Assembly: GCA_000717735.1 (NCBI GenBank)
Contig: JOBE01000006.1
Coordinates: forward strand, 116,427-180,426
Source of the DNA: Streptomyces griseoluteus
GTDB lineage: Bacteria; Actinomycetota; Actinomycetes; Streptomycetales; Streptomycetaceae
Length of the DNA stretch: 64,000 bases
Direction: 5' to 3'
The notes under the pieces were generated by a model, which was not told where the DNA came from, did no database searches, and saw nothing but the letters and a program-made list of their open reading frames with translations. Position 1 is the first letter of the stretch, and the number at the start of each line of letters is the position of its first letter. This document shows, piece after piece, positions 30,617-40,500 of the stretch. Position numbers and translations under genes: made by a program.

Positions 30617-31540
30617 ATGTCCGCCACGCCACCCTCCCGTTCCCGGAAGCGCCCACGGGCCCTGCGCGGCCCCGCCGCCATCACCGCGCTGCTCGCCGGC
30701 GCCGCCGCGGCCTCGCTCGCCGGCGCGCCCGCCGAGGCGTCCGCGCCGCGCGCGGTCCGGGTGCCCATGCACCAGTGCTGGGTGAACGGGGTCTCCGCCC
30801 CGCCCGGTGAGCTCGTGAGCGGCACCAAGGGTGACGACCACATCTTCTGCGACAGCGACCTGGAGAACGTCACCGTGTGGGGCGGCGACGGCAACGACAT
30901 GATCGAGGTGCGCGGCCTGGTCATCGACTCGGCCGTGATGGGCGGCGACGGCGACGACGTCATCCGCACCAAGCACCTCGTGCCGCAGAAGGCCTCCAGC
31001 ATGGTCCGTGGCAACCGCGGGAACGACGTGATCAAGGTCGCCACCGTCGCCGGCGACGGTGCGGAGCACGGCGCGGTCGTCCACGGCGACGACGGCGACG
31101 ACAAGATCACCACCGGCTCGGTCACCGGCGCCCCCGGCAAGTTCAACCGGGGGGGCGGCATCGTCACCGGGAACGACGGCGCCGACACCATCAAGGTCGG
31201 CACGATCGACTTCTCCGGCCGTGTCCTCGGCGGCAGCGAGGCGGACATCATCGAGGCGAAGGCCCTCGGCCCCGAGTCCGGCGGGCTCATCCAGTCGGGC
31301 CCCGGCGACGACAGGATCAGCGGCCCCGACGGCGGGCTCCTCATCGTCGGCGAGCACTGGGGATCGGTGGACGCCGGCGTCGGCAAGGACACCTGCACGG
31401 TGAAGTCGGTCTCCACCCGGACGTCCATCAGCTCCTGCGAGGTGATGCCGAAGGCGGCGCCGCCCGCGGACGGCGCCGCGAAGCCCGCAGGAAAGCCGTC
31501 GAAGCCCGAGGGCAAGCCGGCGCACCCCGCCGCGCGCTGA
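30617..31540 (+). CDS. Secreted RTX-repeat-like acidic protein
   Basis: A 307-residue protein with a signal peptide (Arg/Lys-rich start, hydrophobic ITALLAGAAAASLAGAPAEASA, predicted cut after ASA near residue 46). The mature part has several calcium-binding-like nonapeptide variants: GGDGNDMI, GGDGDDVI, GNRGNDVI, GDDGDDKI, GNDGADTI and GPGDDRI. There are two Cys pairs (QCWVNG...FCDSD; DTCTV...SSCEV) that could form disulfides. The tail is Pro/Lys/Ala-rich (KPAGKPSKPEGKP), perhaps for wall interaction. A beta-roll that binds Ca2+ is inferred; no enzymatic domain is present. AGAGGAG at 30604–30610 supports ATG 30617. It lies 124 bases after rppA. Confidence 0.82.
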   Translation: MSATPPSRSRKRPRALRGPAAITALLAGAAAASLAGAPAEASAPRAVRVPMHQCWVNGVSAPPGELVSGTKGDDHIFCDSDLENVTVWGGDGNDMIEVRGLVIDSAVMGGDGDDVIRTKHLVPQKASSMVRGNRGNDVIKVATVAGDGAEHGAVVHGDDGDDKITTGSVTGAPGKFNRGGGIVTGNDGADTIKVGTIDFSGRVLGGSEADIIEAKALGPESGGLIQSGPGDDRISGPDGGLLIVGEHWGSVDAGVGKDTCTVKSVSTRTSISSCEVMPKAAPPADGAAKPAGKPSKPEGKPAHPAAR

Positions 31541-31550
31541 GCCCCCGGGC

Positions 31551-32552
31551 TCAGACCACCGCCTCCCGCGTCACCCAGTGGCAGGCCACCGCCTGGGCCC
31601 CGCTGCCCCCGAGAACCGGCAGGTTCTCGCCGCGGCAGCGGTCCGCGACCGCCGCGGCCTCGCCCGAGGCGAGAACCTGGCAGCGGGCGTGGAAGCGGCA
31701 CCCGGACGGGATGCGGGACGGGTCCGGGGGCTCACCGGTGAGCACCACCGGAGCGCCCCCGGACTCCGGCAGCACCGACAACAGGGCACGGGTGTACGGG
31801 TGTTGGGGACTGGTCAGTACGGACTCCACCGTGCCGGTCTCCACCACCCGGCCGAGGTACATCACCGCCACCCGGTCCGCGATGTTCCACGCGAGCCCCA
31901 GGTCGTGCGTCACCACCAGGGCGGACAGGCCGAGTTCGTCCCGCAGGCGCAGCAGCAGCGCCAGGATCTCGCCCCGTACCGACGCGTCGAGGGAGGCCAC
32001 CGGCTCGTCGGCGACGATGAGTTCGGGCTCCAGGACCAGTGCCCCCGCGATGACCACGCGCTGCCGCTGCCCGCCGGACAGCTCGTGCGGATAGCGCAGG
32101 AAGAAGCGCTCGGGGGGCCGCAGTCCGGCCCGCGCGAGGGCCCCGGCGACGGCCTCCCGCTCGTCGGTCCCCGTCCGGTGGACCCCGTGGATCCGCAGCC
32201 CCTCCGCCACCGCGTCGTACACGGTGTGCCGGGGGTTCAGCGAACCGCTCGGGTCCTGGAGGACCAGCTGCGCCCGCTTCCGGTAGGCCTTGAGGGCCCC
32301 GGAGGAGTACCCGAGCGGCTGCCCGTCGAACGCGACCGTGCCCGACGTGGGTCTGACCAGGCCGAGCAGCGAGCGCGCGAGCGTCGTCTTGCCGCAGCCC
32401 GACTCCCCGACGAGGGCCACGATCTCGCCCGCGCCGATGTCGAGGTCCACCCCGTCGACCGCGCGCGCGGTGGCCGCGCCCCGCCGCCCGGGGAAGGTGA
32501 CGTGCAGCCCGCGCGCGGACAGCAGCGGCCCCGCGGATGTCTTCGTGCTCAT
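31551..32552 (-). CDS. Oligopeptide/dipeptide ABC transporter ATP-binding protein (OppF/DppF type)
   Basis: A 333-residue nucleotide-binding subunit. Walker A is GESGCGKTT, the signature is LSGGQRQRV, Walker B is [12 protein letters not shown] and the H loop is VVTHDLGLA. The C-terminal oligopeptide-transporter extension has the cysteine motif [18 protein letters not shown]...CRG. It energises peptide (or nickel/opine-like) import together with the adjacent OppD-type ATPase and two permeases. It is the last gene of a five-gene operon, and its start overlaps the upstream stop by four bases inside a short tandem repeat. Confidence 0.94.
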   Translation of the reverse strand: MSTKTSAGPLLSARGLHVTFPGRRGAATARAVDGVDLDIGAGEIVALVGESGCGKTTLARSLLGLVRPTSGTVAFDGQPLGYSSGALKAYRKRAQLVLQDPSGSLNPRHTVYDAVAEGLRIHGVHRTGTDEREAVAGALARAGLRPPERFFLRYPHELSGGQRQRVVIAGALVLEPELIVADEPVASLDASVRGEILALLLRLRDELGLSALVVTHDLGLAWNIADRVAVMYLGRVVETGTVESVLTSPQHPYTRALLSVLPESGGAPVVLTGEPPDPSRIPSGCRFHARCQVLASGEAAAVADRCRGENLPVLGGSGAQAVACHWVTREAVV

Positions 32553-33583
32553 GACGTGCTCCCCAGTGACGTGCTCCCCGGCGATGTACTCCCGGGTGTC
32601 GTGCTCCCCGGTGACGAGCTCCCCACATGGAGGCAGGCGGCCCGGTGTCCCGCGCCCGCCTCCCGCAGTTCCTGGTCGTGCTCCCCGCAGGCGTCGACGG
32701 CCACCGGGCAGCGCGGACGGAAGGTGCAGCCGCCGGGCAGGTCCGCCGGATCCGGCGGGTCGCCCGGCAGTCCGCGCGGCGCCCGCCGGGACGCGAGGTC
32801 CCCGACGCGCGGGAACGCCGAGGAAAGGGCTCGCCCGTAGGGGTGCACGGCGGCCTCGTACACCGACCGCGCCGGCCCCTCCTCGACGACCCGGCCCGCG
32901 TACATCACGGCGAGCCGGTCGCAGGTGTCGGCGAGGACCGCGAGGTCGTGGCTGATCATCAGGAGGCTGATGGACTGCTCGGCGACCAGCCGCTCGATCA
33001 GCCGCAGGATCTGCGCCTGGATCATCACGTCGAGCGCCGTCGTCGGCTCGTCCGCGACGATCAGCCGGGGATCGCAGGCGAGGGCCATCGCGATCATCAC
33101 GCGCTGCCGCTGCCCGCCGGACAGCTCGTGCGGGTAGGCGGCCGCCCGCGCCGCGGGCAGGCCGACGTGTTCGAGCAGCTCGCCGGTGCGCCGGCGGGCC
33201 GCCGCGGGGGTGGCGCGGCCGTGGACGAGCAGCGGCTCGGCGATCTGGTCCCCGATCCGGTGCACCGCGTTGAGCGAGTGCATCGCGCCCTGGAAGACGA
33301 TCGAGGCGCCCGCCCAGCGCACGGCCCGGAGCTGTCCCCACCGCATGGCGAGGACGTCGTCGCCGTCGAGCAGGATCCGGCCCTCGATCCGCGCGGAGGC
33401 CGGAAGCAGCCGCAGCAGCGCGAGCGCCAGCGTGGACTTGCCGCAGCCGGACTCGCCCGCCACGCCGATCTTGCTGCCCGCCTCCAGGGTCAGGTCGACC
33501 CCGCGGACGGCGGGCACGGCGCTCGCGCCCGACCCGTACGTCACGCGCAGACCGCGTACCTCCAGGAGGCTTCGCGTACTCAT
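32549..33583 (-). CDS. Oligopeptide/dipeptide ABC transporter ATP-binding protein (OppD/DppD type)
   Basis: A 344-residue nucleotide-binding subunit with Walker [10 protein letters not shown], signature LSGGQRQRV, Walker [13 protein letters not shown] and H loop MISHDLAVL. It also has the family C-terminal cysteine region [15 protein letters not shown]. It ends in a repetitive tail ([20 protein letters not shown]) encoded by five 15-bp tandem repeats, which is not a usual part of OppD. Its start overlaps the permease stop by four bases and its stop overlaps the OppF start, so the operon is tightly coupled. Confidence 0.94.
   Translation of the reverse strand: MSTRSLLEVRGLRVTYGSGASAVPAVRGVDLTLEAGSKIGVAGESGCGKSTLALALLRLLPASARIEGRILLDGDDVLAMRWGQLRAVRWAGASIVFQGAMHSLNAVHRIGDQIAEPLLVHGRATPAAARRRTGELLEHVGLPAARAAAYPHELSGGQRQRVMIAMALACDPRLIVADEPTTALDVMIQAQILRLIERLVAEQSISLLMISHDLAVLADTCDRLAVMYAGRVVEEGPARSVYEAAVHPYGRALSSAFPRVGDLASRRAPRGLPGDPPDPADLPGGCTFRPRCPVAVDACGEHDQELREAGAGHRAACLHVGSSSPGSTTPGSTSPGSTSLGSTS
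32552..32626 (-). repeat. Five 15-bp tandem repeats at the OppD/OppF gene junction
   Basis: Five units of 15 bases (32552–32566, 32567–32581, 32582–32596, 32597–32611, 32612–32626; plus-strand consensus TGACGTGCTCCCCGG) encode the Gly-Ser-Thr-Ser-Pro tail of OppD. The last ones sit directly at the ATGA overlap with the OppF start. Because the unit is five codons, copy-number change would lengthen or shorten the tail without a frameshift. Confidence 0.85.
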
Positions 33584-34494
33584 CGACCCACCCCCAGCTT
33601 CGGGTTCAGCACGGACTCGACGGCCCGGCCGCAGAGCGTGAACGCGAGCGCGACCAGCGCGATGGCGATGCCCGGCGGGGCCAGGTACCACCAGTGCCCG
33701 GAGGAGACCGCACCCGCCTCGCGGGCGTCCTGGAGCATCCCGCCCCACGAGACGACCGTCGGATCGCCGAGCCCGAGGAAGGCGAGGGTCGCCTCGGTGA
33801 GGATGGCGGTGGAGATGCCGAGCGTGGTCTGCGCGAGGACCAGCGGCATCACGTTGGGCAGCACGTGCCGGCTCATGACGTGCCGGTGACCGCCGCCGAG
33901 CGCCGTCGCCCGTTCGATGTACGGGCGGGACTCGACCGCGATGGTCTGGGCCCGGACCAGGCGGGCGGTGGTCGGCCAGGAGGTCACGCCGATCGCCAGG
34001 ACCACCGTCCACATCGACCGGGACATGACGGTGGCGAGCACGATCGCGAGGACCAGGGTGGGCATCACCAGGAACCAGTCGGTGATCCGCATGACAACGG
34101 TCGAGAACCAGCCGCCGTAGTGCCCGGCGATGATTCCCACGAGGGTGCCGATGGCGACCGAGAGGGCCGCCGCGAGCAGACCGACGATCAGCGAGATCCG
34201 CGCCCCCCAGATCAGCAGCCCGAGTAGGGAGCGACCGAACTGGTCGGTCCCGAGCGGGAATTCGGCGCTCGGCGACTCCAGGGCCGTGCCGGGGGCCTTC
34301 GTCACCGACTGCACGTCGGCGCCGACGAGCAGCGGGGCGGTGAGGGCGAGCAGGGCGATCAGGGCCAGCGCGGCGAGGCCGAAGAGCCCGGCGCGATGCG
34401 TGCGGTACGCCTTCCAGAAGCGGGCCACCGTGCCCCGGCGGCGTTCCCAGGTCAGTGACGACGCCGACGGGGGCGTCGGTTTCGTGGAGGTCAT
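33580..34494 (-). CDS. Peptide ABC transporter permease (OppC/DppC type)
   Basis: A 304-residue inner-membrane permease. An N-terminal helix (GLFGLAALALIALLALTAPLL) is followed by the conserved FPLGTDQFGRSLLGLLIWGARISL block of OppC proteins, and then further helices. The EAA coupling loop is ERATALGGGHRHVMSRHVLPN, followed by TLAFLGLGDPTVVSWGGML. It forms the translocation channel with the DppB-type permease. Both ends overlap neighbouring genes by four bases. Confidence 0.95.
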   Translation of the reverse strand: MTSTKPTPPSASSLTWERRRGTVARFWKAYRTHRAGLFGLAALALIALLALTAPLLVGADVQSVTKAPGTALESPSAEFPLGTDQFGRSLLGLLIWGARISLIVGLLAAALSVAIGTLVGIIAGHYGGWFSTVVMRITDWFLVMPTLVLAIVLATVMSRSMWTVVLAIGVTSWPTTARLVRAQTIAVESRPYIERATALGGGHRHVMSRHVLPNVMPLVLAQTTLGISTAILTEATLAFLGLGDPTVVSWGGMLQDAREAGAVSSGHWWYLAPPGIAIALVALAFTLCGRAVESVLNPKLGVGR

Positions 34495-35552
34495 CGGCCC
34501 ACCCGGGGGTCGAGCAGCGGATAGAGCAGGTCGGCGATCAGGTTCATCAGGATCATCGCTCCGGCGAACACCACGAAGAGTCCTTGGACCAGGGGCAGGT
34601 CGGGCACGCTGAGCGCCTGGTAGAACAGCCCGCCGAGCCCCGGCCAGGAGAACACCGTCTCCACCAGGATCGAACCTGCTGCCACATGGCCCAGATTGAT
34701 GAAGATCATCGTGACGGTCGGCAGGAGCGCGTTCGGTACGGCGTGCCGACGCCGCACGGCGTCGTCGCGCAGGCCCTTCGCCCGCGCCGTCGTCAGATAG
34801 TCGCCTCCCATCTCGTCGAGGAGCGAGGAGCGCATCACGAGCAGGGTCTGCGCGTACCCGACGGCCACGAGCGTGACGACGGGCAGCACCAGGTGGTGGG
34901 CCACGTCGAGGACGTACGCGAATCCCGTCTCGCCCGTGCCCGACTCCATGCCGCCGGTCGGGAACAGCCCCGGGACCGGCCCCATGCCCACGGAGAACAC
35001 GATGATCAGCAGCAGTCCGAGCCAGAACGACGGCACCGACCACAGGGTCAGCGCGAGGCCGGTGTTCAGCTTGTCGCCGAGACCGCCGTGGCGCCAGGCC
35101 GAACGGGTGCCGAGCCAGAGCCCGAGCGCCGAGTAGATCACCACGGCGACCCCGGTGAGCAGCAGGGTCGCGGGCAGCTTCTCCGCGATCAGGTCCCCGA
35201 CCGGGGCGCGGAACTGGAACGAGGTGCCGAGGTCCCCGCTCAGCGCCTTGGCGCAGTAGTCGGTGAACTGCTGCCACAGCGGCAGGTCGAGGCCGAACTG
35301 GCGGCGGAGCGTGGCCAGTTGTTCGGCGGAGGTGGGCACGCCGTGTGTCATCGCCTTCACCGGGTCACCGGGGATGATCCGGAAGAGGAAGAAGCTGGTG
35401 ACGAGAACGGCGAAGAGCGAGACGAGCGCGCCGCCCAGCTTCCCCGCCGCGTGGCGGAGATAGCCGAGGGAGGAACCGGTGCGGGGTGCGCCGTCCGTGG
35501 CGCGGGCCTTCTCGGCCCGCGCCACGTCGGCGGGGGTGCTTGCCGTCGTCAC
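34491..35552 (-). CDS. Peptide ABC transporter permease (OppB/DppB type)
   Basis: A 353-residue permease with an N-terminal helix (LVSLFAVLVTSFFLFRIIPGDP) and the OppB-type periplasmic GLDLPLWQQFTDYCAKALSGDLGTSFQ segment. Several helices follow, and the EAA loop is TARAKGLRDDAVRRRHAVPNALLPT. GTG start at 35552. It is four bases after the stop of the substrate-binding protein and overlaps the OppC-type gene by four bases. Confidence 0.95.
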   Translation of the reverse strand: MTTASTPADVARAEKARATDGAPRTGSSLGYLRHAAGKLGGALVSLFAVLVTSFFLFRIIPGDPVKAMTHGVPTSAEQLATLRRQFGLDLPLWQQFTDYCAKALSGDLGTSFQFRAPVGDLIAEKLPATLLLTGVAVVIYSALGLWLGTRSAWRHGGLGDKLNTGLALTLWSVPSFWLGLLLIIVFSVGMGPVPGLFPTGGMESGTGETGFAYVLDVAHHLVLPVVTLVAVGYAQTLLVMRSSLLDEMGGDYLTTARAKGLRDDAVRRRHAVPNALLPTVTMIFINLGHVAAGSILVETVFSWPGLGGLFYQALSVPDLPLVQGLFVVFAGAMILMNLIADLLYPLLDPRVGR

Positions 35553-35556
35553 GTTC

Positions 35557-37404
35557 CTACTCGCGGTCGTCGGCGGTGGAGCGGCGGCGGCGGGCGGCCC
35601 AGAGGCCCACGCCGAGGAGCACGACCGCGGCGGGGCCGACGACGAGCCAGAGACCGGCCGAGGAGGAGCTCTCCTTCTCCCCGGCGGCCGAGGCCGTGGG
35701 CGCGGCCGACCACCAGCTCCAGTAGCCGTCCTGTCCCCACAGGTTGCCGGCGGCCTCCGGCATGGTCGTGATGGACGCGATCTGGTCCGTGCGGTACGCC
35801 TCCAGGGCGTTCGGATAGGCCATGACGTTCATGTACCCCGTGTCGTACAGCCGGGACTGCATCCGCTTCACCAGATCCGCCCGCTTGGCGGCGTCGTACT
35901 CCACCGCCTGCTGCGCGTAGAGCCCGTCGAACTCCTTGTCGCAGATGAAGTTGTCGGTGGCGCCGGTGTCCTTCGGGGTGGCCGGGAGCGTCCCGCAGGT
36001 GTGGATGGAGAGGACGTAGTCCGGGTCGGGGTTCACGGACCAGCCGTCGAAGGCGAGGTCGTAGTCGCCCTTGACCCACGGGTCCGAGACGCTGTCGAGG
36101 CACTCGACCTTCAGTCCGATGCCGAGCTTGCCCCACCACTCCGTGAGGTACTTGCCGACCGCCTTGTCGTTCGGGTCGGTGGCGTGGCAGAGGATCCGGA
36201 AGTCCAGCGGCTTCCCGTCCTTGCCGACGCGCTTCCCCTCGGCGTTCTTCCGGTACCCGGCCGCGTCGAGGACCTTCTGCGCCCCGGCGGGGTCGTACGC
36301 CCGCTTCTGTCCGTCCGCCGGCTTCCAGAAGTACGAGCCGAAGCGCGGCGGGATGTAGCCCTCGCCCTCGACGGCGTGGCCCTGGAAGACCTTGTCGACC
36401 AGGGCCGTCCGGTCGACCGCGAGGAAGAGCGCCTTGCGTACGGCCGGGTCGAGCAGCGCCTTGTGCCCGTTGCCGAAGGTCTTGCCGTCCTGCGCCTTCG
36501 CGCCCGGGTTGGTGGCGAGGGCGTAGAAGCGGCGGCCGGGCGCGTCGTTGACCTTGATGTTCTTCTGGGTCTTGAGCGCGTCGGCCTGGGCGGGCGTCAG
36601 GTTCGGTACGAAGGACACCTCGCCCTTCTGGAGGGCGGCGACGGCGGCGTCCCCGTCCTTGTAGTACTTGAAGACCAGCTCGTCGAACTTCGGCGCGCCC
36701 CGCCAGAACGTCTTGTTCGGCTTGAGCTTGATGTACTGGTCGACCTTGTAGTCCGTGATGACGAACGGGCCGTTGCCCACGATGGGGAACTGCTTGTCGT
36801 TGTTGAACTTCGAGAAGTCGCCGACCTTCTCCCAGACGTGCTTCGGCACGATCGGCACGTCGAGCGCCGCCATCGTCGCCTGCGGCTTCTTCAGCCGGAT
36901 GACGAGCGTCCGCGGGTCGGGAGCGGTGACCTTCGCGAAGTTGGCCGTGAAGCTGCCGTTGGCGGTGGCGGCGTTCGGGTCGGTCATCATCTTGTTGAAG
37001 GTCCAGGCCGCGTCCTCGGCGGTGGCCTGCTTCCCGTCGGACCAGGTCGAGTCCTCGCGGATCGTGTACGTCCAGGTCAGCTTGTCCGGCGAGGGGGTCC
37101 ACGCGGTCGCCAGGCCCGGGATCGGGCGGGCGTCCTTCGCGTCGTAGTTGGTGAGGTACTCGTAGGCCAGCCGGTGGATGCTGGTCGAGGTGAGCTTCTG
37201 CGCGAGGAACGGGCTCAGCGAGTCGATGCTCTGCGAGACGGCGACGGTGAGCGTCTTCGGGGCGGCGGACTTGTCGTCCTCCGCGGCGGCGGTACCGGGG
37301 GCGGCCACGAGCGAGACGGCGGTGACACCGGAGGCGAGCAGCAGGCGGAGCGCTCTGTGGGCGACGGGGGCGGGACGGGGTGGAGCCTTCGTGACCATGA
37401 CCAT
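35557..37404 (-). CDS. Peptide ABC transporter substrate-binding protein with C-terminal membrane anchor
   Basis: A 615-residue SBP family 5 protein. A signal peptide (hydrophobic LLLASGVTAVSLVAAPGTAAA) is followed by LTVAVSQSIDSLSPFLAQ and the two-lobed peptide-binding body (YEYLTNYDAKDARPIPGLAT..., FNKMMTDPNAAT). There is no lipobox. Instead the C-terminus has a transmembrane segment (AGLWLVVGPAAVVLLGVGLW) and a basic tail RRRRSTADDRE, so it should be tethered by its C-terminus. It is the first gene of the five-gene operon and captures the ligand. The substrate is inferred as oligopeptide only from the family. Confidence 0.92.
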   Translation of the reverse strand: MVMVTKAPPRPAPVAHRALRLLLASGVTAVSLVAAPGTAAAEDDKSAAPKTLTVAVSQSIDSLSPFLAQKLTSTSIHRLAYEYLTNYDAKDARPIPGLATAWTPSPDKLTWTYTIREDSTWSDGKQATAEDAAWTFNKMMTDPNAATANGSFTANFAKVTAPDPRTLVIRLKKPQATMAALDVPIVPKHVWEKVGDFSKFNNDKQFPIVGNGPFVITDYKVDQYIKLKPNKTFWRGAPKFDELVFKYYKDGDAAVAALQKGEVSFVPNLTPAQADALKTQKNIKVNDAPGRRFYALATNPGAKAQDGKTFGNGHKALLDPAVRKALFLAVDRTALVDKVFQGHAVEGEGYIPPRFGSYFWKPADGQKRAYDPAGAQKVLDAAGYRKNAEGKRVGKDGKPLDFRILCHATDPNDKAVGKYLTEWWGKLGIGLKVECLDSVSDPWVKGDYDLAFDGWSVNPDPDYVLSIHTCGTLPATPKDTGATDNFICDKEFDGLYAQQAVEYDAAKRADLVKRMQSRLYDTGYMNVMAYPNALEAYRTDQIASITTMPEAAGNLWGQDGYWSWWSAAPTASAAGEKESSSSAGLWLVVGPAAVVLLGVGLWAARRRRSTADDRE

Positions 37405-37534
37405 GGGACGTGACCTCGCGTCGGGGGATCTGTCGTGGATCTTGGGCTGACGATGGGTGAAGCGAAGGTTTATCAGCGGTGGTCTGCCGTCGTCAACGAT
37501 CCGTCAAACCCCTTGTGGGCTGCGGGAATGCCAA

Positions 37535-37568
37535 GAGGCCCCGTACCGGGGGACCGGTACGGGGCCTC
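37535..37568. terminator. Terminator after the EspI-like gene
   Basis: Perfect 15-bp arms GAGGCCCCGTACCGG (37535–37549) and CCGGTACGGGGCCTC (37554–37568) close on a GGGA loop (GNRA type). It is 23 bases beyond the stop of the reverse-strand EspI-like gene and insulates the ABC transporter operon promoter that follows on the same strand. Confidence 0.85.
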
Positions 37569-37590
37569 ATTGGTCTATTCCTGTGACGCC

Positions 37591-40500
37591 TTACTGCTGA
37601 GGGGCTGGCGGAGCCTGCGGAGGCTGCTCGGCGTGCCACTCGGGCGGCGGGACCTGGGACTGTCCCTGATCGTGCCCCTGACCGGGTCCCTGACCGAACC
37701 CGGAGCCGTGGTCCTGCGGATCCGCCTGCGGAGGCAGCGGCTGACCGGGCTGCGGCTGCTGCCAGCCCTGGGGCATCCCGGGCTGGCCGGGGGAAGTCCC
37801 GTACGGCTGTCCGGGCGCGGGCTGTGCTCCGTACGGCTGACCCGGCGCGGGCTGCCCGGGCATCGGCTGCCCAACCGGCCCGGGCTGACCCGGCATCGGC
37901 TGTCCCGGCATCGGCTGGCCGCCCGGCATGGGCCGCCCGGGCATCGGCTGTCCCTGGACGGGCTGTGCTCCGTACGGCTGTCCGGGCGCGGGCTGCGCGC
38001 CGTACTGCTGCCCCGGAGCCGGCGGCTGTCCGTAGGGCTGCTGCGGCGGGTACGGCTGCCCGGGGGCGGGCTGCGCCCCGTACGGCTGACCCGGTACGGG
38101 CTGCGCGGGCGCGAACTGACCCGGCGCGAACTGACCCGGCGCGGGCTGCCCCGGCATCGGCTGGCCGTGCACCGGCTGTCCGGGCATGGGCTGACCACCG
38201 GGCATGGGCTGACCGGGCATGGGCTGACCGGGCATCGGCTGTCCGCCCGGCACCGGCTGTCCCGGCATCTGCTGGCCGCCCGGCATGGGCGGGGCCATGT
38301 GCGGAGGCAGCGCGCCCTGGCCGTCGCCGGTCCAGAGCCCCTGCGCCTGCTGCGCCCGTACGAAGTCCTCGGCCACCATCGCCGAGAGGTGGAAGTACGC
38401 CTCCCGCGTCTTCGGCCGCATCATGTCGAGGTCCACCTCGGCGCCGGCCGACAGGTGCTCGTCGAAGGGCACGACCACGACACCGCGGCAGCGGGTCTGG
38501 AAGTGCTGGACGATGTCCTCGACCTTGATCATCTTGCCGGTCTCGCGGACCCCGGAGATGACCGTGATGGAGCGCTGCACCAGATCCGCGTAGCCGTGCG
38601 CGGAGAGCCAGTCCAGCGTCGTCGAGGCGCTGGAGGCGCCGTCCACGGAGGGTGTGGAGATGATGATCAGCTGATCGGCGAGGTCGAGCACCCCGCGCAT
38701 CGCGCTGTACAGCAGGCCGGTGCCCGAGTCCGTGAGGATGATCGGGTACTGCTTGCCGAGGACGTCGATCGCGCGCCGGTAGTCCTCGTCGTTGAAGGTC
38801 GTCGAGACGGCAGGGTCCACGTCGTTGGCGAGGATCTCCAGACCCGAGGGCGCCTGCGAGGTGAACCGGCGGATGTCCATGTACGAGTTCAGGTACGGGA
38901 TCGCCTGCACCAGGTCGCGGATGGTCGCCCCGGTCTCGCGCCGCACCCGGCGGCCCAGCGTGCCGGCGTCCGGGTTGGCGTCGATCGCCAGGATCTTGTC
39001 CTGCCGCTCGGTCGCCAGGGTCGCGCCGAGCGCGGTGGTCGTCGTGGTCTTGCCGACACCGCCCTTGAGCGAGATGACCGCGATCCGGTAGCAGGAGAGG
39101 ACCGGCGTGCGGATCAGCTCCAGCTTGCGCTGCCGCTCCGCCTCCTCCTTCTTCCCGCCCAGCTTGAAACGGGCGGCGCCACCGGGCGTCCGGCTGGACT
39201 TCGGCTTCTGCTTGTTGTTCCGCAGCAGCCGGTCCGAGGACAGCTCGACGGCCGCGTTGTACCCGAGCGGGGCACCCGGCACGGAACGCTCGCGCTGGTC
39301 GTGCGTCACGGGCGAGGGCCACGCGGCCCCGGTCCGCGGGTCGACCGGCTGATGCGGATCCTGCGGCGGCTGGGGCGCGGAGGCCTGCGGGGGTACGGCG
39401 GCGGGGTGCGGGTAGCCGTACCCGCCGCCGGGCACCTGGGCCTGCGGAGGCACGCCACCGGGGACACCCGGCTGCTGCGGGTAGTCGTAACCGCCCTGCT
39501 GCGGAGGCGTCCCGGACTGCGGGTAGCCGTAACCGCCCTGCGGGCCGGGAGCAGGCGCCTGAGGGGCCTGCGGATAGCCGTAGGAGCCGGGCGGCTGGGC
39601 CTGGGGCTGGGCCTGCGCCTGGGGGTACGGCTGGGCCTGCGGCGGTACGGGGCCGGGCGCGGCGGGAGTCCCGGGCGAGGGCCAGGCGGCGGCGGGCGGC
39701 AGCGGCGCGGCCTGGGGCGCGGGCTGGGCACCCTGGGCCTGCTGCGCGGGCCACTGCTGGGCGGGTGCGGGCGCGGCCGGCTGGAAGGAGGGCGGCAGTG
39801 GCGGCAGTCCGGCCCCGGGACCGGCCTGCGGACCGGCGGCGGGGAGGGGCCCGGGAGCGGCACCGGGGCCGAAGCCCTGCGGTGCTTCGGGGTGCGGGTA
39901 GGGGGCGGGTGCCGCGGGAGCGGCGGCGGCCGGGTGGATCTCGGGGGCCGCGGACTCGCCGGGGACCTCGACGGGCGCCTCGGCGGGAACAACGGCGTCG
40001 GTGACCGCTCCGGACTCCCCTTCGGCGTCTGCGACCGCCTCTGCCCCGGCGCCCTCGGCGCCGGGCTCGTTCGCGTCGGCCGCATCCGCGGCGGGCTCGG
40101 CCTGCGCCGACACGCTGCCGTCGGTGGCGGCGTCGGCGGAGTCTGCCGCGGAGGCACCGTCAGGGCCGGGGCCGGGGCCGTTGACGCCGGAACCGATCGC
40201 GTCGGAACCGTCGGCGTTCGCGACCGGAGTCGCGTCGCCGTCCTGACGCTCAGGACCCGAGACGGGCGCCTGACCGGTGTCGGTCGTGTCCGTCGTGCCG
40301 GTCGTGGCATCAGGCGTCGCCGCGGCGGCCGTCGCCTCCGCCTGGGCCGCACGCTCCGCGATCTCCTGCTGGAGCGCGGCGGGGGAGAAGCGCATGGTCG
40401 CGCCGCTCTCGATGTCCCCACCGCCGGAGGAGGCACCGGACGTGGAGGCCTCCGGCGCGGCGGCGGGAGCGAGCACCGAAGCGCCCGCGCCGGCCACCGG

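Noticed and set aside
37591..38330. CRISPR-like repetitive DNA
   Set aside because: The repeats are coding PMPGQP units of the EspI-like protein, without uniform repeat/spacer structure.
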